Part shown: positions 1-10,924 of the stretch, piece by piece
Layout: each line of letters starts with the position of its first letter
How positions within the stretch are numbered: position 1 is the stretch's first letter
Translations under genes and position numbers: made by a program
DNA from: Hordeum vulgare subsp. vulgare
Taxonomy: Eukaryota; Streptophyta; Magnoliopsida; Poales; Poaceae
Direction of reading: 5' to 3'
NCBI RefSeq assembly: GCF_904849725.1
Contig: NC_058519.1
Location: 185,555,703 to 185,619,702 of the forward strand
Length of the DNA stretch: 64,000 nt
The notes under the pieces: generated by a model
What the model was told of the DNA's origin: nothing
The model's database searches: none
Seen by the model: only the letters and a program-made list of their open reading frames with translations

Positions 1-480
1 GGTTGGGTTTACCTTAACAATTTCTAGTAGTTGCGGATGCTTGCAATAGATCCAATCATAAGTTCACGTGATCCAAATACAGAAAGCATGTTAGCTCATG
101 CCTCTCCCCATATATAATTGCAAGAATGATTATCGATCTTGTTATTAATTGCTAGGATGATTCCGCACACCATACCATCATTATTCCACACTCGCTATGT
201 GTAATATATTGTACTATATTCTAACTTTATTTAGTCAACGACTATTTTCATATTTTTGTTAATATCATGCAAAGCTATCCTCTCTATACCCACAATGCGG
301 TTCTATGTCTTGTTACTAGATAGAAGCAAATGTTTGGTGTATGTAGAGTTTTATTAGTGGAAGATAAGACTTGAGAGAATATTGATTTTACCTTTAGCTC
401 CTTGTGGGTTCAAAATTCCATACTTACCACTTCTATCTTTGGAAATATCTATGATGATTCCTTGCACTTGGGGATTATCA
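1..480 (+). mobile_element. 3' part of an Athila-like Gypsy LTR, cut by the window start
   Basis: This looks like the downstream portion of a Gypsy LTR ending ...CTTGGGGATTATCA at 480. That resembles the ...CTTGTGGGTTATCA end of element H in this window, and the A+T-rich stretch before it (about 60-330) resembles Triticeae Athila-type LTRs as I recall them. No tRNA-Asp primer site follows the terminal CA, so it is more likely a 3' or solo LTR than a 5' LTR. The start is outside the window, so no TSD can be tested. Confidence 0.4.
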
Positions 481-1022
481 TGATCATGTTCGGAAAACTC
501 AGAGTGGTGTATTGACTCGTTCCAGCAACGATGATTCATCATGCTTTCAACTTAGGAATTAGTAACCAGAACCTCCTAGGGATCCTATGGAAGTTGGTTT
601 GCAGCAGAAACCTCTGCATTATGTCCCACTATTGGGGTATGCACTGGCCTGGGGTCACTACCCTAAACCCTCTCGACGTCTTCGGACGGAGGTGGTTGTG
701 TTTGGTTCCTACAAAATTCCGCAACAAGTGTGAATACCCACAAGTGGTCATCAACCACACCTAAATTATAACTGTAAATTCATCACCACTTGGCAAAGGG
801 TGCGTTTGAAGTAGTCCCTGTGGATGATCCACGTTTATAGGCCCTCGTTCTTGGGCACGGGTTCGACTGGCGCCGTACTAGCAGGAGTTCGGCGCGTGGA
901 GCAACGACCTTTTGGAGTGGGAGTCAGCGTAGCGGGCAATGGGCGCCCTTTTTGGGAAGGGCCTTCTTTTTACCCCAAATTGAGGAAGGGGGTATCACAG
1001 GATGGTTGGCTATAAGAGCACC
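481..1022. other. Unassigned low-copy-looking DNA
   Basis: I recognise no retroelement, coding region or RNA gene here. It is slightly richer in G+C around 830-1000 than its flanks. It may be remaining host DNA between the LTR that ends at 480 and the E-element array that starts near 1427, and it may include the 3' flank of the gene fragment at 1023-1404. Confidence 0.35.
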
Positions 1023-1404
1023 CTATGAGCCGTCAATGCTTGCATGGAAAAAGACCTCATCCTCAAATATGATTGACGTATCGGGATTGTCATGAAATCT
1101 CAGATCGTCGTCCCGGGCATAGTTCTCCGGTTGTGGAGGAGAGCAGTTAACATTCTCTATCCAGTGCCTATAGTCCTGTCCGAAGAATTTCAAGGGTTCA
1201 ATTAGCCAAAACTACTATAAAAGAAAATCTGAATTATGAAAATAAGGTTATACTCACCCATTCGATGGGGTTATGATTCGAGTAGCCTTCCTTGGTGCTC
1301 ATACGGATGTAATTTTCCTTTTCTCATTTAAATAGATCGGCTAATATAGGAGCAGTTGCTGCCTCATTGGCGGGACCTTCCATTTGTACTTGTACGTGTG
1401 ACAT
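1023..1404 (-). pseudogene. Intron-containing gene fragment, unknown protein, broken
   Basis: On the minus strand a reading frame starts with ATG at 1404-1402, meets an in-frame TGA after 26 codons, then stays open to a plausible 5' splice site GTGAGT (1257-1252). An 82-nt gap ends in CGGACAG (acceptor at 1177-1176), and the frame resumes in phase at 1175 for 50 codons to TAG at 1025-1023. The second exon is hydrophilic, with acidic runs such as ARDDDLRFHDN and IFEDEVFFHASIDGS. The TGA could come from CGA by C-to-T decay. I do not recognise the protein. It is the only candidate with eukaryotic exon-intron structure in the window, either a captured or truncated host gene fragment or part of an unrecognised transposon gene. 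Confidence 0.4.
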
Positions 1405-1426
1405 CACTTAAGCCATTATAACACTA

Positions 1427-2423
1427 GAGCTATTAGTGTATTAAAGCTCCACTAAAGCTAAGTGGGGTGTGCATCCAACTTGCTTGCTCATGAAGACCTC
1501 GGGCATTTGAGGATGCCCACCATCGGAATATACAAACCAAGTTTATGAAAAAGTGATTCCCACTAGCATATGAATGATATAACATGAGACTCTCTATATG
1601 TGGAACAAGGTGATACTTTGAGGCAAAAGTGTGATAAAGGATAGTAGCAAAGTCCCTTCTCTCTTTTTCTCTCATTTTTTATTATGGTGGGATCATTTGG
1701 CCTCCCCCATTTTTTATTTCCTCACTGGGACAATGCTCTAATAATGATGATCATCACACATTTATTTGCTTACAACTCATCATGAAAACTGATAGGATGA
1801 TATGGCTCTGAATGAATGCCTCTAGGAGTGTACGAGGATGTGCAAAGATCTAGCATGACATGTATCAAAAACATGATGAACGGTGGATTTGCAACAAATA
1901 CTGTGTCGCCTCTATATGATCAAGCAAAGCATTATGCTAATGTAGGAACTAGTCATGTGATGTGACGATGGCATTTGCATGGCAATATATCTCGGAATGG
2001 CTATGGAAATTCCATGATAGGTAGGTATGGTGGCTGTTTTGAGGAGGATATAAAAAGGCTTATGTGCAATAGAGCGTCATTTACAATATTATCAAGTTTT
2101 TCATTAGCAACTTCGTCGAAATTTGTCTTAGCATTCTCATTGCAAGGTGAAGTTGGCAAATCAAGTGTTTGCGCACTAGAGGCGGAAGCACTACTAACTT
2201 CAAACTCAGACATGATAGCAACTTTTCAAACAAACTAGAAAGTGAAGATGCAATCTAGTGACAAGGTAAGCAAGCAAAGATAAATATTTTTTTATTTTAA
2301 TTTTTTATGAGATAAACTAAATATACCAGCAAATAAAAATAGGAACAAGTGAATGAAATTTTGTGTGGAGTTACTTGGTAGTTGGTGATGATATTCCCAG
2401 GCAACGGCCCGAGAAATCCTTCC
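1427..2423 (-). mobile_element. Deleted internal unit of non-autonomous Gypsy element E
   Basis: Reading down from 2423 on the minus strand, the segment has a degenerate primer-site/leader and the start of the E gag, as in 25699-25330. Near 2069 it jumps to sequence matching the E 3' non-coding region (13980-13340) and stops near 1427. It therefore carries an internal deletion that joins gag to the 3' region. It abuts LTR B1 directly with no target duplication between them, so B1 acts as its 5' LTR while also acting as the 3' LTR of E1. This is a truncated unit of a tandem array. Confidence 0.6.
2070..2213 (-). pseudogene. N-terminal stub of the element-E gag-like ORF
   Basis: This is a 48-codon open stretch beginning MSEFEVSSASASSAQTLDLP on the minus strand. 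It is rich in Ser, Ala and Asn and is the best-preserved copy of the E gag N-terminus in the window; the E1 copy near 25486 is frameshifted. It is cut near 2069, where the unit is deleted into 3' non-coding sequence. It cannot be functional. The gag assignment rests on its position just after the LTR and primer site. Confidence 0.5.
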
Positions 2424-2881
2424 TCATACTCGTGATCTTGGTTGGGTTTTCCATCAAAAGGAACAGGTTATCGCAACACAAATTGGGTAAGTATTTCCTT
2501 CAGTTATGAAACCAAGGATTATCGAACCAATAGGAATATCAATCACAACCGTCTTTAGCGGCTGCACACAAAAGAACAAACAAATCGCACCCAACACGGG
2601 CAAGAGGGTTGTCAATCCTTTTGTCTTGTTATTTGCAAGAAAGTGAGGTATGTAGATAATTGTAGATAGCAAGATAAAATAAAAACAAGTAAATGTTAGC
2701 AAGGTAATGAATGTTTTATCGATATGTCGTGAATGGACCCGGGGGGCATAGCTTTCCTTAATGGCATCTCTCATGGAAAAATAGCATACGTTGGGTAAAC
2801 AAATAATTGTTGGGCAATGGACGGAAAAGTAGATAGTTATGTGATATTCACGGCAATGATCACGTGTATATAGGCATCACA

Positions 2882-4698
2882 TGTTGGAATTATGCCCTAG
2901 AGGCAATAGTAAATATAGTTATTATTATAATTCCTGTATCAAGATAATAGTTTATTATCCATGCTATAATTGTATTGAATGAAGACTCATTTACATGTGT
3001 GGATACATAGACAAAACACCGTCCCTAGCATGCCTCTAGTTGGCTAGCCAATTGATCAATGATAGTCAGTGTCTTCTGATTATGAACAAGGTGTTGTTGC
3101 TTGATAACTGGATCACGTCATTGGGAGAATCACGTGATGGACTAGACCCAAACTAATAGACGTAGCATGTTGATCGTGTCATTTTGTTGCTATTGTTTTC
3201 TGCGTGTCAAGTATTTATTCCTATGACCATGAGATCATATAACTCACTGACACCGGAGGAATGCTTTGTGTGTATCAAACGTCGCAACGTAACTGGGTGA
3301 CTATAAAGATGCTCTACAGGTATCTCCGAAGGTGTTAGTTGAGCTAGTATGGATCAAGACTGGGATTTGTCACTCCGTGTGACGGAGAGGTATCTCGGGG
3401 CCCACTCGGTAATACAACATCACACACAAGCCTTGCAAGCAATGTAACTTAGTGTAAGTTGCGGGATCTTGTATTACGGAACGAGTAAAGAGACTTGCCG
3501 GTAAACGAGATTGAAATAGGTATGCGGATACTGACGATCGAATCTCGGGCAAGTAACATACCGAAGGACAAAGGGAATGACATACGGGATTATACGAATC
3601 CTTGGCACTGAGGTTCAAACGATAAGATCTTCGTAGAATATGTAGGATCCAATATGGGCATCCAGGTCCCGCTATTGGATATTGACCGAGGAGTCTCTCG
3701 GGTCATGTCTACATAGTTCTCGAACCCGCAGGGACTGCACACTTAAGGTTCGACGTTGTTTTATGCGTATTTGAGTTATATGGTTGGTTACCGAATGTTG
3801 TGCGGAGTACCGGATGAGATCACGGACGTCACGAGGGTTTCCGGAATGGTCCGGAAACGAAGATTGATATATAGGATGACCTCATTTGATTACCGAAAGG
3901 TTTTCAGAGTTACCGGGAATGTACAGGGAATGACGAATGGGTTCCGGGAGTTCACCGGGGGGGCAACCCACCCCGGGGAAGCCCATAGGCATTGGGGGAG
4001 CCACACCAGCCCTTAGTGGGCTGGTGGGATAGCCCACAAGTTCCCAATGCGCCAAGAGAAGAAAAATCAAGAGGAAAGAAAAAAAAGGAAGGAGGTGGGA
4101 AGGGAAGGGGACTCCTCCCACCAAACCAAGTCCAACTCGGTTTGGGGGGGGAGTCCTCCCCCCCTTGGCTCGGCCGACTCCTTGGGGGGTCCTTGGACCC
4201 CAAGGCAAGGCCCCCTCCCTCCTCCTATATATATGGAGCAATTAGGGCTGATTTGAGATGACTTTTCCACGGCAGCCCGACCACATACCTCCACGGTTTT
4301 TCCTCTAGATCGCGTTTCTGCGGAGCTCGGGCGGAGCCCTGCTGAGACAAGGTCATCACCAACCTCCGGAGCGCCGTCACGCTGCCGGAGAACTCTTCTA
4401 CCTCTCCGTCTCTCTTGCTGGATCAAGAAGGCCGAGATCATCGTCGAGCTGTACGTGTGCTGAACGCGGAGGTGCCGTCCGTTCGGTACTAGATCGTGGG
4501 ACTGATCGCGGGATTGTTTGCGGGGCGGATTGAGGGACGTGAGGACGTTCCACTAAATCAACCGCGTTCTCTAACGCTTCTGCTGTACGGTCTACAAGGG
4601 TACGTAGATCACTCATCCCCTCTCGTAGATGGACATCACCATGATAGGTCTTCGTGCGCGTAGGAAAATTTTTGTTTCCCATGCGACGTTCCCCAACA
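2882..4698 (+). mobile_element. Solo LTR, Angela/WIS/BARE-type Copia
   Basis: A 1,817-bp LTR begins TGTTGGAATTATGCCCTAGA and ends GACGTTCCCCAACA. It is flanked by a perfect 5-bp TSD, TCACA (2877-2881 and 4699-4703). No internal Copia sequence accompanies it, so LTR-LTR recombination has removed the rest. The same LTR type occurs on the minus strand at 36840-38666 and 40721-42491. The uninterrupted target survives in LTR B2 as TCACG at 26152-26156. A G-rich and poly-purine stretch lies around 3955-4160. Confidence 0.92.
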
Positions 4699-5254
4699 TC
4701 ACATCCATAAATAAAGAGGCCGACTCTTGCCTGCACCTATTACTATTACTTCACTTCAAGAACGCTTCTATGCTTGCCACTCTACGTATTAAGTGCATGG
4801 CGAATGAAGTAATGCATGGAGTAAGATGAAATATGTAGACAAAGTAAACTCAAGCAATATGAATAAACCCCATCGTTGTATCCTTAGTAGCAGCAACCCA
4901 AAGACGCATCTTGTCCCCTTCTAGCAGTGGGATATAGAAATTCACCAGGTTGAACCTACACAACGCACCTCTCTCACCGAAGAAATATCAATCTAGTTGG
5001 CCAAACTATTTCAATAGACCGGAGAGAATTACGAAGCTATCATAATCATGCACATAAGAATCATATAAGTACTAAGAGGTGACTCAAATATTTATCATGA
5101 ATGATCTGAACATAAACCCACAATTCATCGGATCCAAACAAATGCACCGCACAAAAGGAATTACATCATATGGATCAAAGCGAAGATGTGATGATCATTG
5201 TATGGAAGATCAAAGAGAGAGATTGCCATATAGGTACTAACTTTGGACCCATAG

Positions 5255-5518
5255 TGTGATAGCCTTGCTTATTAGGGATGATAGACTACTCATATCAATA
5301 AGGAATTACTTCTTTTCCGGGAGCCCATTCGAACATAACTTCCAGGTTAAGCTTGCTCGGCTTGGAGTAGTTCTAGGATGGGTGACCGACCCGGAAGTTG
5401 ATCCCGGGTGCGCATGAGTGAGGACAAAGTGTGAAGAAAAGACTAGTATTGATATGTGGGGCCAGTCTAGATCCCGCCAGGAGTAACGATCGTCGGCGGG
5501 TGTGTTTGGGGCGTTACA
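5255..5518 (+). mobile_element. Cassandra TRIM solo LTR (carries 5S rRNA sequence)
   Basis: A 264-bp insertion, TGTGATAGCC ... GGGGCGTTACA, lies in LTR B1 and is flanked by a perfect 5-bp TSD, CATAG (5250-5254 and 5519-5523). The middle contains an obvious 5S rRNA-like segment. That combination, with this short LTR length, is the hallmark of Cassandra, a terminal-repeat retrotransposon in miniature known from many plants. Plus orientation is inferred from the sense direction of the 5S-like part. The unfilled target is in B2 at 26732-26736. Confidence 0.88.
5321..5400 (+). promoter_or_regulatory. 5S rRNA-derived internal Pol III promoter of Cassandra
   Basis: The stretch aligns by eye with the second half of plant 5S rRNA. 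It shows a box-A-like GTTAAGCTTGCTCGG (about 5346-5360), an intermediate-element-like GGAGTAGTTCTAGGATG, and a box-C-like GATGGGTGACC near 5387. Relative to cellular 5S rRNA the box A is altered (AAGCTTGCTCGG for AAGCGTGCTTGGG) and the 5' half of the gene is missing or diverged. It is therefore not a 5S gene; whether TFIIIA still binds cannot be told from sequence. Confidence 0.75.
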
Positions 5519-5772
5519 CATAGGTCTGTGGTGAACTACTCACACATCATCATGAGGGCAGCAAGGTTGACGAAGTGGCCCTCCGTGATCGATCCCCCCT
5601 CCGCCAGGGTATCAGAACGGAGCTCCAAATGGCCTCCTGTCAGAACAGAGACTTGAAGTGGCGTAAAAAGTGTTTCAAGACTCCCTCTGCTGTTTTTAGG
5701 GTACATGAGAATTTATAAGCCAATGAACGGAGTTGGGAGGGCCACGAGGGAAGCACAAACTATTAGCCCCCC

Positions 5773-7329
5773 TGATACGTCTCCAACATATCTATAATTT
5801 TTTATGGTTTCATGCTATTATGTTGTAAAACTTTGGATGTTTTATATGCCTTTTATATCTTTTTTGGGACTAACTTATTAACTCAGTGCCAAGTGCCAGT
5901 TCCTGTTTTTTCCGTGTTTTTGACCCTTTTCATAGGAACATTTGAAACGGAGTCCAAACGGAATAAAATGCCCGAAAAGATTTTTTCCGAAACAGAAGAA
6001 GATCGGGAGACTTGAGAACCAAGGCAGGGGGTCCCTAGGGACCCCACAAGCCCCTAGCCCCGGCCAGGGGGGGAGGCCGGGCCTCACGGGCTTGTGGGCC
6101 CCCTAGACTTCCTCTTCCCTAGGTTTTGCGCCTATATATTCCCTAAAATCCCAGAAAAAATCAAGAGATCATCGAAAATACTTTTCCGCCGCCGCAAGCT
6201 TCTGTCTCCGCAAGATCCCTTCTGGGGCACGTTCTGGTGCCCTGCCGGAGGGGGGATTCGGACACGGAGGGCTTCTTCATCAACACCATGACCTCTCCGT
6301 TAATGCGTGAGTAGTTCACCATAGACCTACGGATCCATAGCTAGTAGCTAGATGGCTTCTTCCCTCTCTTGGATCTTGAATACAAAGTTCCCCATGATCT
6401 TCATGGAGATCTATCCGATGTAATCTTCTTTTGTGGCGTGTTTGTCCAGATTCGACGAATTGTGGATTTATGACCAGATTATCTATGAATCTTATTTGAG
6501 TTTCTTCTAATCTCTCTTGTGCATGATTTCATATCCTTGTAATTCTCTTCGAGTTGTGGGTTTTGTTTGGCCAACTAGATCTATGATTCTTGCAATGGGA
6601 GAAGTGCTTGGTTTTGGGATCATACCGTGCGGTGACCTAACCCAGTGACAGAAGGGGTAGCGAGGCACGCATCATGTTGTTGCTATCAAGGGTAAAAACA
6701 TGGGGTTTTCATCAATGGTTTGAGATTATCCCTCTACATCATGTCATCTTGCTTAAGGCGTTACTCTGTTCTTCATGAACTCAATACACTAGATGCATGC
6801 TGGATAGCAGTCGATGTGTGGAGTAATAGTAGTAGATGCAGAAAGTATCGGTCTACTTGTCTCGGACGTGATGCCTATATGTATGATCATTGCCTTAGAT
6901 ATCGTCATGACTTTGCGCGGTTCTATCAATTGCTCGACAGTAATTTGTTCACCCACCGTAATACTTGCTATTTTGAGAGAAGCCTCTAGTGAACTCTATG
7001 GCCCCCGGGTCTACTCCACACCATGTTTTCAGCCTTACTTTACTTCCTTGCACTTTCCGCCTTCAGATCTCACTTTGCAATCAATCTTGAAGGGATTGAC
7101 AACCCCTTTATAGTGTTGGGTGCAAGCTCTTTTGTGTTTGTGCAGGTACTCTGGACTTGACGAGATTCTCCTACTGGATTGGTACCTTGGTTTTCAAACT
7201 GAGGGAAATACTTTCTGCTCCTGTGTTGCATCACCCTTTCCTCTTCAAGGGAAAAACCAACGCAAGCTCAAGAGACGACATAAGGATTTCTGGTACCATT
7301 GCCGGGGAAGGACTTTTGTTGCCGTAGCA
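5773..7329 (+). repeat. NA-1 5' LTR
   Basis: This LTR begins TGATACGTCTCCAACATATC and ends TTGCCGTAGCA. Aligned by eye, its first 67 bases differ from the 3' LTR at about five positions, and later parts are closer. The last ~49 bp (7281-7329) contain a second primer-site-like sequence (CTGGTACCATTGCCGGGG) inside the LTR, ahead of the real primer site at 7340. Confidence 0.85.
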
Positions 7330-7339
7330 GAAGAATTTC

Positions 7340-7357
7340 TGGTGCCGTTGCCGGGGA
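7340..7357 (+). other. Primer-binding site of NA-1 (tRNA-Asp)
   Basis: TGGTGCCGTTGCCGGGGA starts 11 bases after the LTR end. It matches the complement of the plant tRNA-Asp 3' end (TGGCGCCGTTGCCGGGGA) at 17 of 18 positions. This primer is typical of Athila-clade Gypsy elements. Confidence 0.8.
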
Positions 7358-7545
7358 GGATCAAGTCAAGAACTCATCCAAGTAAGTGTCGCAAACTCAT
7401 CTCTTTCATTTACTTTGTTTGCCAGTTGCCTCTCGTTTTCCTCTCCCCCACTTCACAAATATTTGCCTTTTTCGTTCGCCTTTTCGTTTGCCCTTTTCTC
7501 TCACTTGTTTTCTGCTCGTCTGTGTGGGATAGTCTACCTGTCCTC

Positions 7546-8184
7546 ATGGATAGATCCACCACTTCGAACGATACTCCCGAGAGAGAATTTCTCAATTTCG
7601 AACAAATTGAGGAAGAAAACTTAAAGGACGCTTGGTATAGGATTTGCAATGTTCAGAGTAGATCTACTCATAAGCAATCCACTACCGTCCTGCTTCGCAG
7701 TTTTTATGTGGGTGTTTCTCCTTGGAATAGGTATATTCTTGACACCATCGTAGGTGGAAATTTCTTGGGTCGCCATACCGTTGATTCTTACGGAGCTGTA
7801 ATAAATTTGGTAGGCTCACCCCCCACTCATGGTTAATGGAATTACCTTAACTGTGGAACATGTGATGCGGGGCTGGATGTCATTGAAAATAAAGTTGCTA
7901 CGATCGAGCTTATTGAGAATTTGGATAAAAAGATCCACAATAAAATCACTCAGTACAGATCCAAGGTAGGAATGGTTTTGAAAAATTTAAAGGAGAAGGA
8001 ACCCACAGTTAACGAAAAACTAGGTCATGATTCCGCTAGGATTGGCAAACTAGAGGATGTTATAACCAACTTGGGTTCCGCTTTTGCCGCTGTGCAGAAT
8101 ACTCCAATTTTTGCCCACAATAAGGTCACCAAGCCTGTTTTTGTTCCCAAAAATAGTGGTGAATCATCTAGCAAGAAAGATTAA
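7546..8184 (+). pseudogene. NA-1 gag-like ORF, interrupted
   Basis: The frame starts MDRSTTSNDTPEREFLNFEQ at 7546, reaches a stop at 7834-7836, and continues in the same phase to a stop at 8182-8184. The N-terminal part resembles the globular gag segment of Triticeae Athila-type elements. The C-terminal part (from about 7880) is Lys/Glu-rich and probably a coiled coil, with IENKVATIELIENLDKK and IGKLEDVITNLGSAFAAVQ. Just around the stop an alternative frame also looks coding, so a small indel pair is likely besides the nonsense codon. There is no zinc knuckle. The expected role is a capsid-like protein, or an RNA bearing packaging signals. Confidence 0.65.
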
Positions 8185-8286
8185 AACCTTAAGATGATAA
8201 GTGATCACGCCACTTATGGTTTGAGCACCAAAGACGGCGATACGTGATTCTATCGCCTAATGCCTATCTAAGGGCGTTAAAAAATA

Positions 8287-8310
8287 GCGCTTGTTGGGAG
8301 GCAACCCAAT
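8287..8310 (+). other. Post-gag hairpin TTGGGAGGCAACCCAA (NA-1 copy)
   Basis: TTGGG and CCCAA can pair around an AGGCAA loop, about 100 bp after the gag stop. Copies occupy the equivalent place in E1 (24519-24540, minus), E2 (61554-61576, minus) and, diverged, D (50391-50413). Its placement right after gag in several families suggests an RNA-level role, which is not proven. Confidence 0.55.
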
Positions 8311-8953
8311 GAATTTATCTTTTTCTTTCTATTTTGTTGCGTCCACACCATCATAATTCTGTTGTGATTGTGTTTTTTGTGTTTCTTTTTGTGTTTGAGC
8401 CAAGCAAAACCTTTATGACTAGTCTTTGTGAGGGTTGTTTAATCCTACTGGAAAAAGACAGAAACTTTTCCCTCACGAGATGATTTTTCATTTTTATTCA
8501 GAAAGAGATTTTGAGTTGATTCTTTTTGCTGCTGGTTGATATGCCTTTTGCCCAGGCAGTCGTAATTGTTCAGAATTTTTGAGGTACCAGAAGTATACGA
8601 AGTATACAGATTGCTATACACTGGTCTGTTTTTAACAGATTCTGTTTTTGTTGAGTTGGTTGCTTGTTTTGATGAAACTATGGATAGTATCGTGGGGTAC
8701 TAGCCATGGAAAAGTGAGAATACAGTAGCCCAACACCAATATAAATAGAAATCAAGATTTCTACACTACCTAAAGTGGTGGTAGTTTGTTTTCTTGTGCT
8801 AATGTTGTCATGAGTTTGTGTTTAAGTTTTTTGTTGTGAAGTTTTCAAGTTTTGTGTGACGCTCTCATGGACAAAGAGATAAGGAGTGGAAAGAGCTCAA
8901 GGTTGGGGATTCCCAAGGCATCCCTAGACAAATTCAAGGACACCAAAAAGCCT

Positions 8954-8984
8954 AAGCTTGGGGATGCCCCGGGAAGGCATCCCC
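8954..8984 (+). other. PPT-like hairpin GGGGATGCC/GGCATCCCC (NA-1 copy)
   Basis: AAGCTTGGGGATGC (8954-8967) equals the NA-1 polypurine tract at 10910-10923. It is also the left arm of a perfect 9-bp stem (8960-8968 with 8976-8984). A decayed copy precedes it at about 8900-8926. Equivalent copies are at 23837-23860 in E1 and 50992-51077 in D. Confidence 0.6.
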
Positions 8985-10924
8985 TCTTTCATCTTAAATC
9001 CATCGGTAACATTACTTGGAGCTATATTTTTATTCACCACATGATATGTGTTTTGCTTGGAGCGTCTTGTATCTTAGGAGTCTTTTCTTTTTGTTGTGTC
9101 ACAATCATCCTTGCTGCACACCTTTAGAGAGAGACATGCACTCATCGTGATTTTGCTAGAATGCTCATCGTGCTTCACTTAGATCTTTTGAGGTAGATGA
9201 TTTTGCTCTATGTGCTTCACTTAGATCTTTTAGAGCACGGCGGTGCATGACTTGGTAGTTGGCTTATGCTATGAAAGTAGTCCCAAAGGTGATAGGTATC
9301 CAAAGAGGATACAAAAACCTCCTTCTTCATGTGCATTGAGTAGAAAGAGAAGTCTTGATTCCTCTCAATTAGTTTTGAGACGTGGATTTGGTAATATTAA
9401 GAGTTATGTTAGTAGGGTGTTGTGAATCTAGAAATACTTGTGTTGAAGTTAGTGATTCCTGTAGCATGCACGTATGGTGAACCACTATGTTAGGAAGTCA
9501 GAGCATAATTGATCTGTTGATTGTCATCCTTTGTGTTGAGGTCGGGATCGCGCGATGGTTAACACCTACCAACCCTTCCCCTAGGAGTATGCATTTAGCA
9601 CCTTGGATTAGTAATAAAAACTTTCGCAACAAGTATGTGAGTTCTTCATGACTAATGTGAGTCCATGGTATAGATGCACTTTCACCTTCCACCATTTCTA
9701 GCCTCTCTAGTGCCGCGCAATTCTCGCCGATACACAAACCCACCATATGCCTTCCTCAAAACAGCCACCATACCTACATACTATGGCATTTTCATAGCCA
9801 TTCCGAGATATATTGCCATGCAACTCCCACCGTTCTGTCTCATGACTTGTGTCGTCACTCTCATATTCCCATTGCATGATCGTAAGATAGCTAGCAAGAT
9901 GTTTCAACGTCATACGCCAAGCTAGATCGTTGCACATCCCGGTACACTACCGAAGGCATTTCCTATAGAGTCATCATCATTTTGAGCTTTGAGCTGTGAG
10001 TAAATAAAAGTGTCATGATCATCATTATTAGAGCATTGTCCCATGTGAGGAAATAAAAAAAGAGGCCAAAGAGCCCAAATAAAAAAAAGAGAAAAGAAAA
10101 AAAGAGGCCCAAGAGCCCAAATAAAAAAAAGAGAAAAAGAGAGAAGGGACAATGCTACTATCTTTTTCCACACTTGTGCTTCATAGTAGCACCATGTTGT
10201 TCATGATTGAGAGCTTCTTGCTTTGTCACTACCATATGCGAGTGGGAATCTTCATTATATATCTTGGCTTGTATATTACAATGATGGGCTTCCTCAAAGT
10301 GCCCTAGGTCTTTGTGATCAAGCAAGTTGGATGCACACCCACTAGTTCTCCTTTTGAGCTTTCACATACTTATGGCTCTAGTGCATCCCTTGTATGGCAA
10401 TCCCTACTCATTCACATTGATATCTATTAATGGGCAACTCCGTAGCCTTTTGATACGCCGAGTCAATGTGACCATCTCCTCCTTTTTGTCTCACAACCAC
10501 CACCACACTCTATTCCACCTATAGTGCTATATCCATGTCTCACGCTCATGTATTGCGTGATAGTTATAAAAGGTTTGAGAAAGTAAGAGTGTGAAAACAA
10601 TTACTTGGCCAATACCGGGGTTGTGCATGATTTACATTAGTTGTGCGAGAATGATGGAGCATAGCCAGACTATATGATTTTGTAGGGATAACTTTCTTTG
10701 GCCTCGTTATTTTGAAAGTTCATGATTACCTTGCTAGTTTGCTTGAAGTATTATTGTTTTCATGTCAATAGCAAACTATTGTTTTGAATCCTATGGATCT
10801 GAACATTCATGTCACATGAAAGAAGTTGCAAAGGACAACTATGCTTGGTAGCATTCAACATCAAAAATTCAGTCTTTATCACTTCCCTACTCGAGGACGA
10901 GCAGGAGTTAAGCTTGGGGATGCT

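Larger units (their letters stand above)
8185..10924 (+). other. NA-1 3' non-coding region with conserved hairpins
   Basis: No credible coding frame occurs in these 2.7 kb. The region starts with a post-gag hairpin (8287-8310) and a pyrimidine-rich run. Next come a GGGGATGCC/GGCATCCCC hairpin (8954-8984), an inverted repeat CACATGATATGTG (9038-9050), a stretch homologous to E and D (about 9660-9840), A-rich tracts (10060-10140), and the polypurine tract. Much of it aligns with the 3' regions of E1/E2 (minus strand) and D, which belong to different LTR families. Confidence 0.6.

Noticed and set aside
354..542. A 62-residue minus-strand reading frame with a good splice-donor-like end near 390
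   Set aside because: It overlaps the LTR end at 480 and has no homologue I recognise. A protein-like look over 60 codons is not enough.
1405..1440. CACTA transposon terminus (TAGTG at 1433-1437)
   Set aside because: The rest of the would-be terminal repeat does not resemble Triticeae CACTA ends, no 3-bp duplication is seen, and the bases align with the E-element block shared with 13335 and 27790.
3882..4441. Several long overlapping proline/glycine-rich reading frames
   Set aside because: They lie wholly inside the Angela LTR on both strands and arise from G+C-rich LTR sequence without stops.
5321..5400. A cellular 5S rRNA gene
   Set aside because: Only the 3' half resembles 5S rRNA, the boxes are altered, and it lies inside a TG...CA unit with a 5-bp TSD, which fits Cassandra.
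7120..7545. Extension of the NA-1 gag frame upstream into the LTR
   Set aside because: The frame is open across the LTR end and primer site by chance. Coding-like composition starts at the ATG at 7546.
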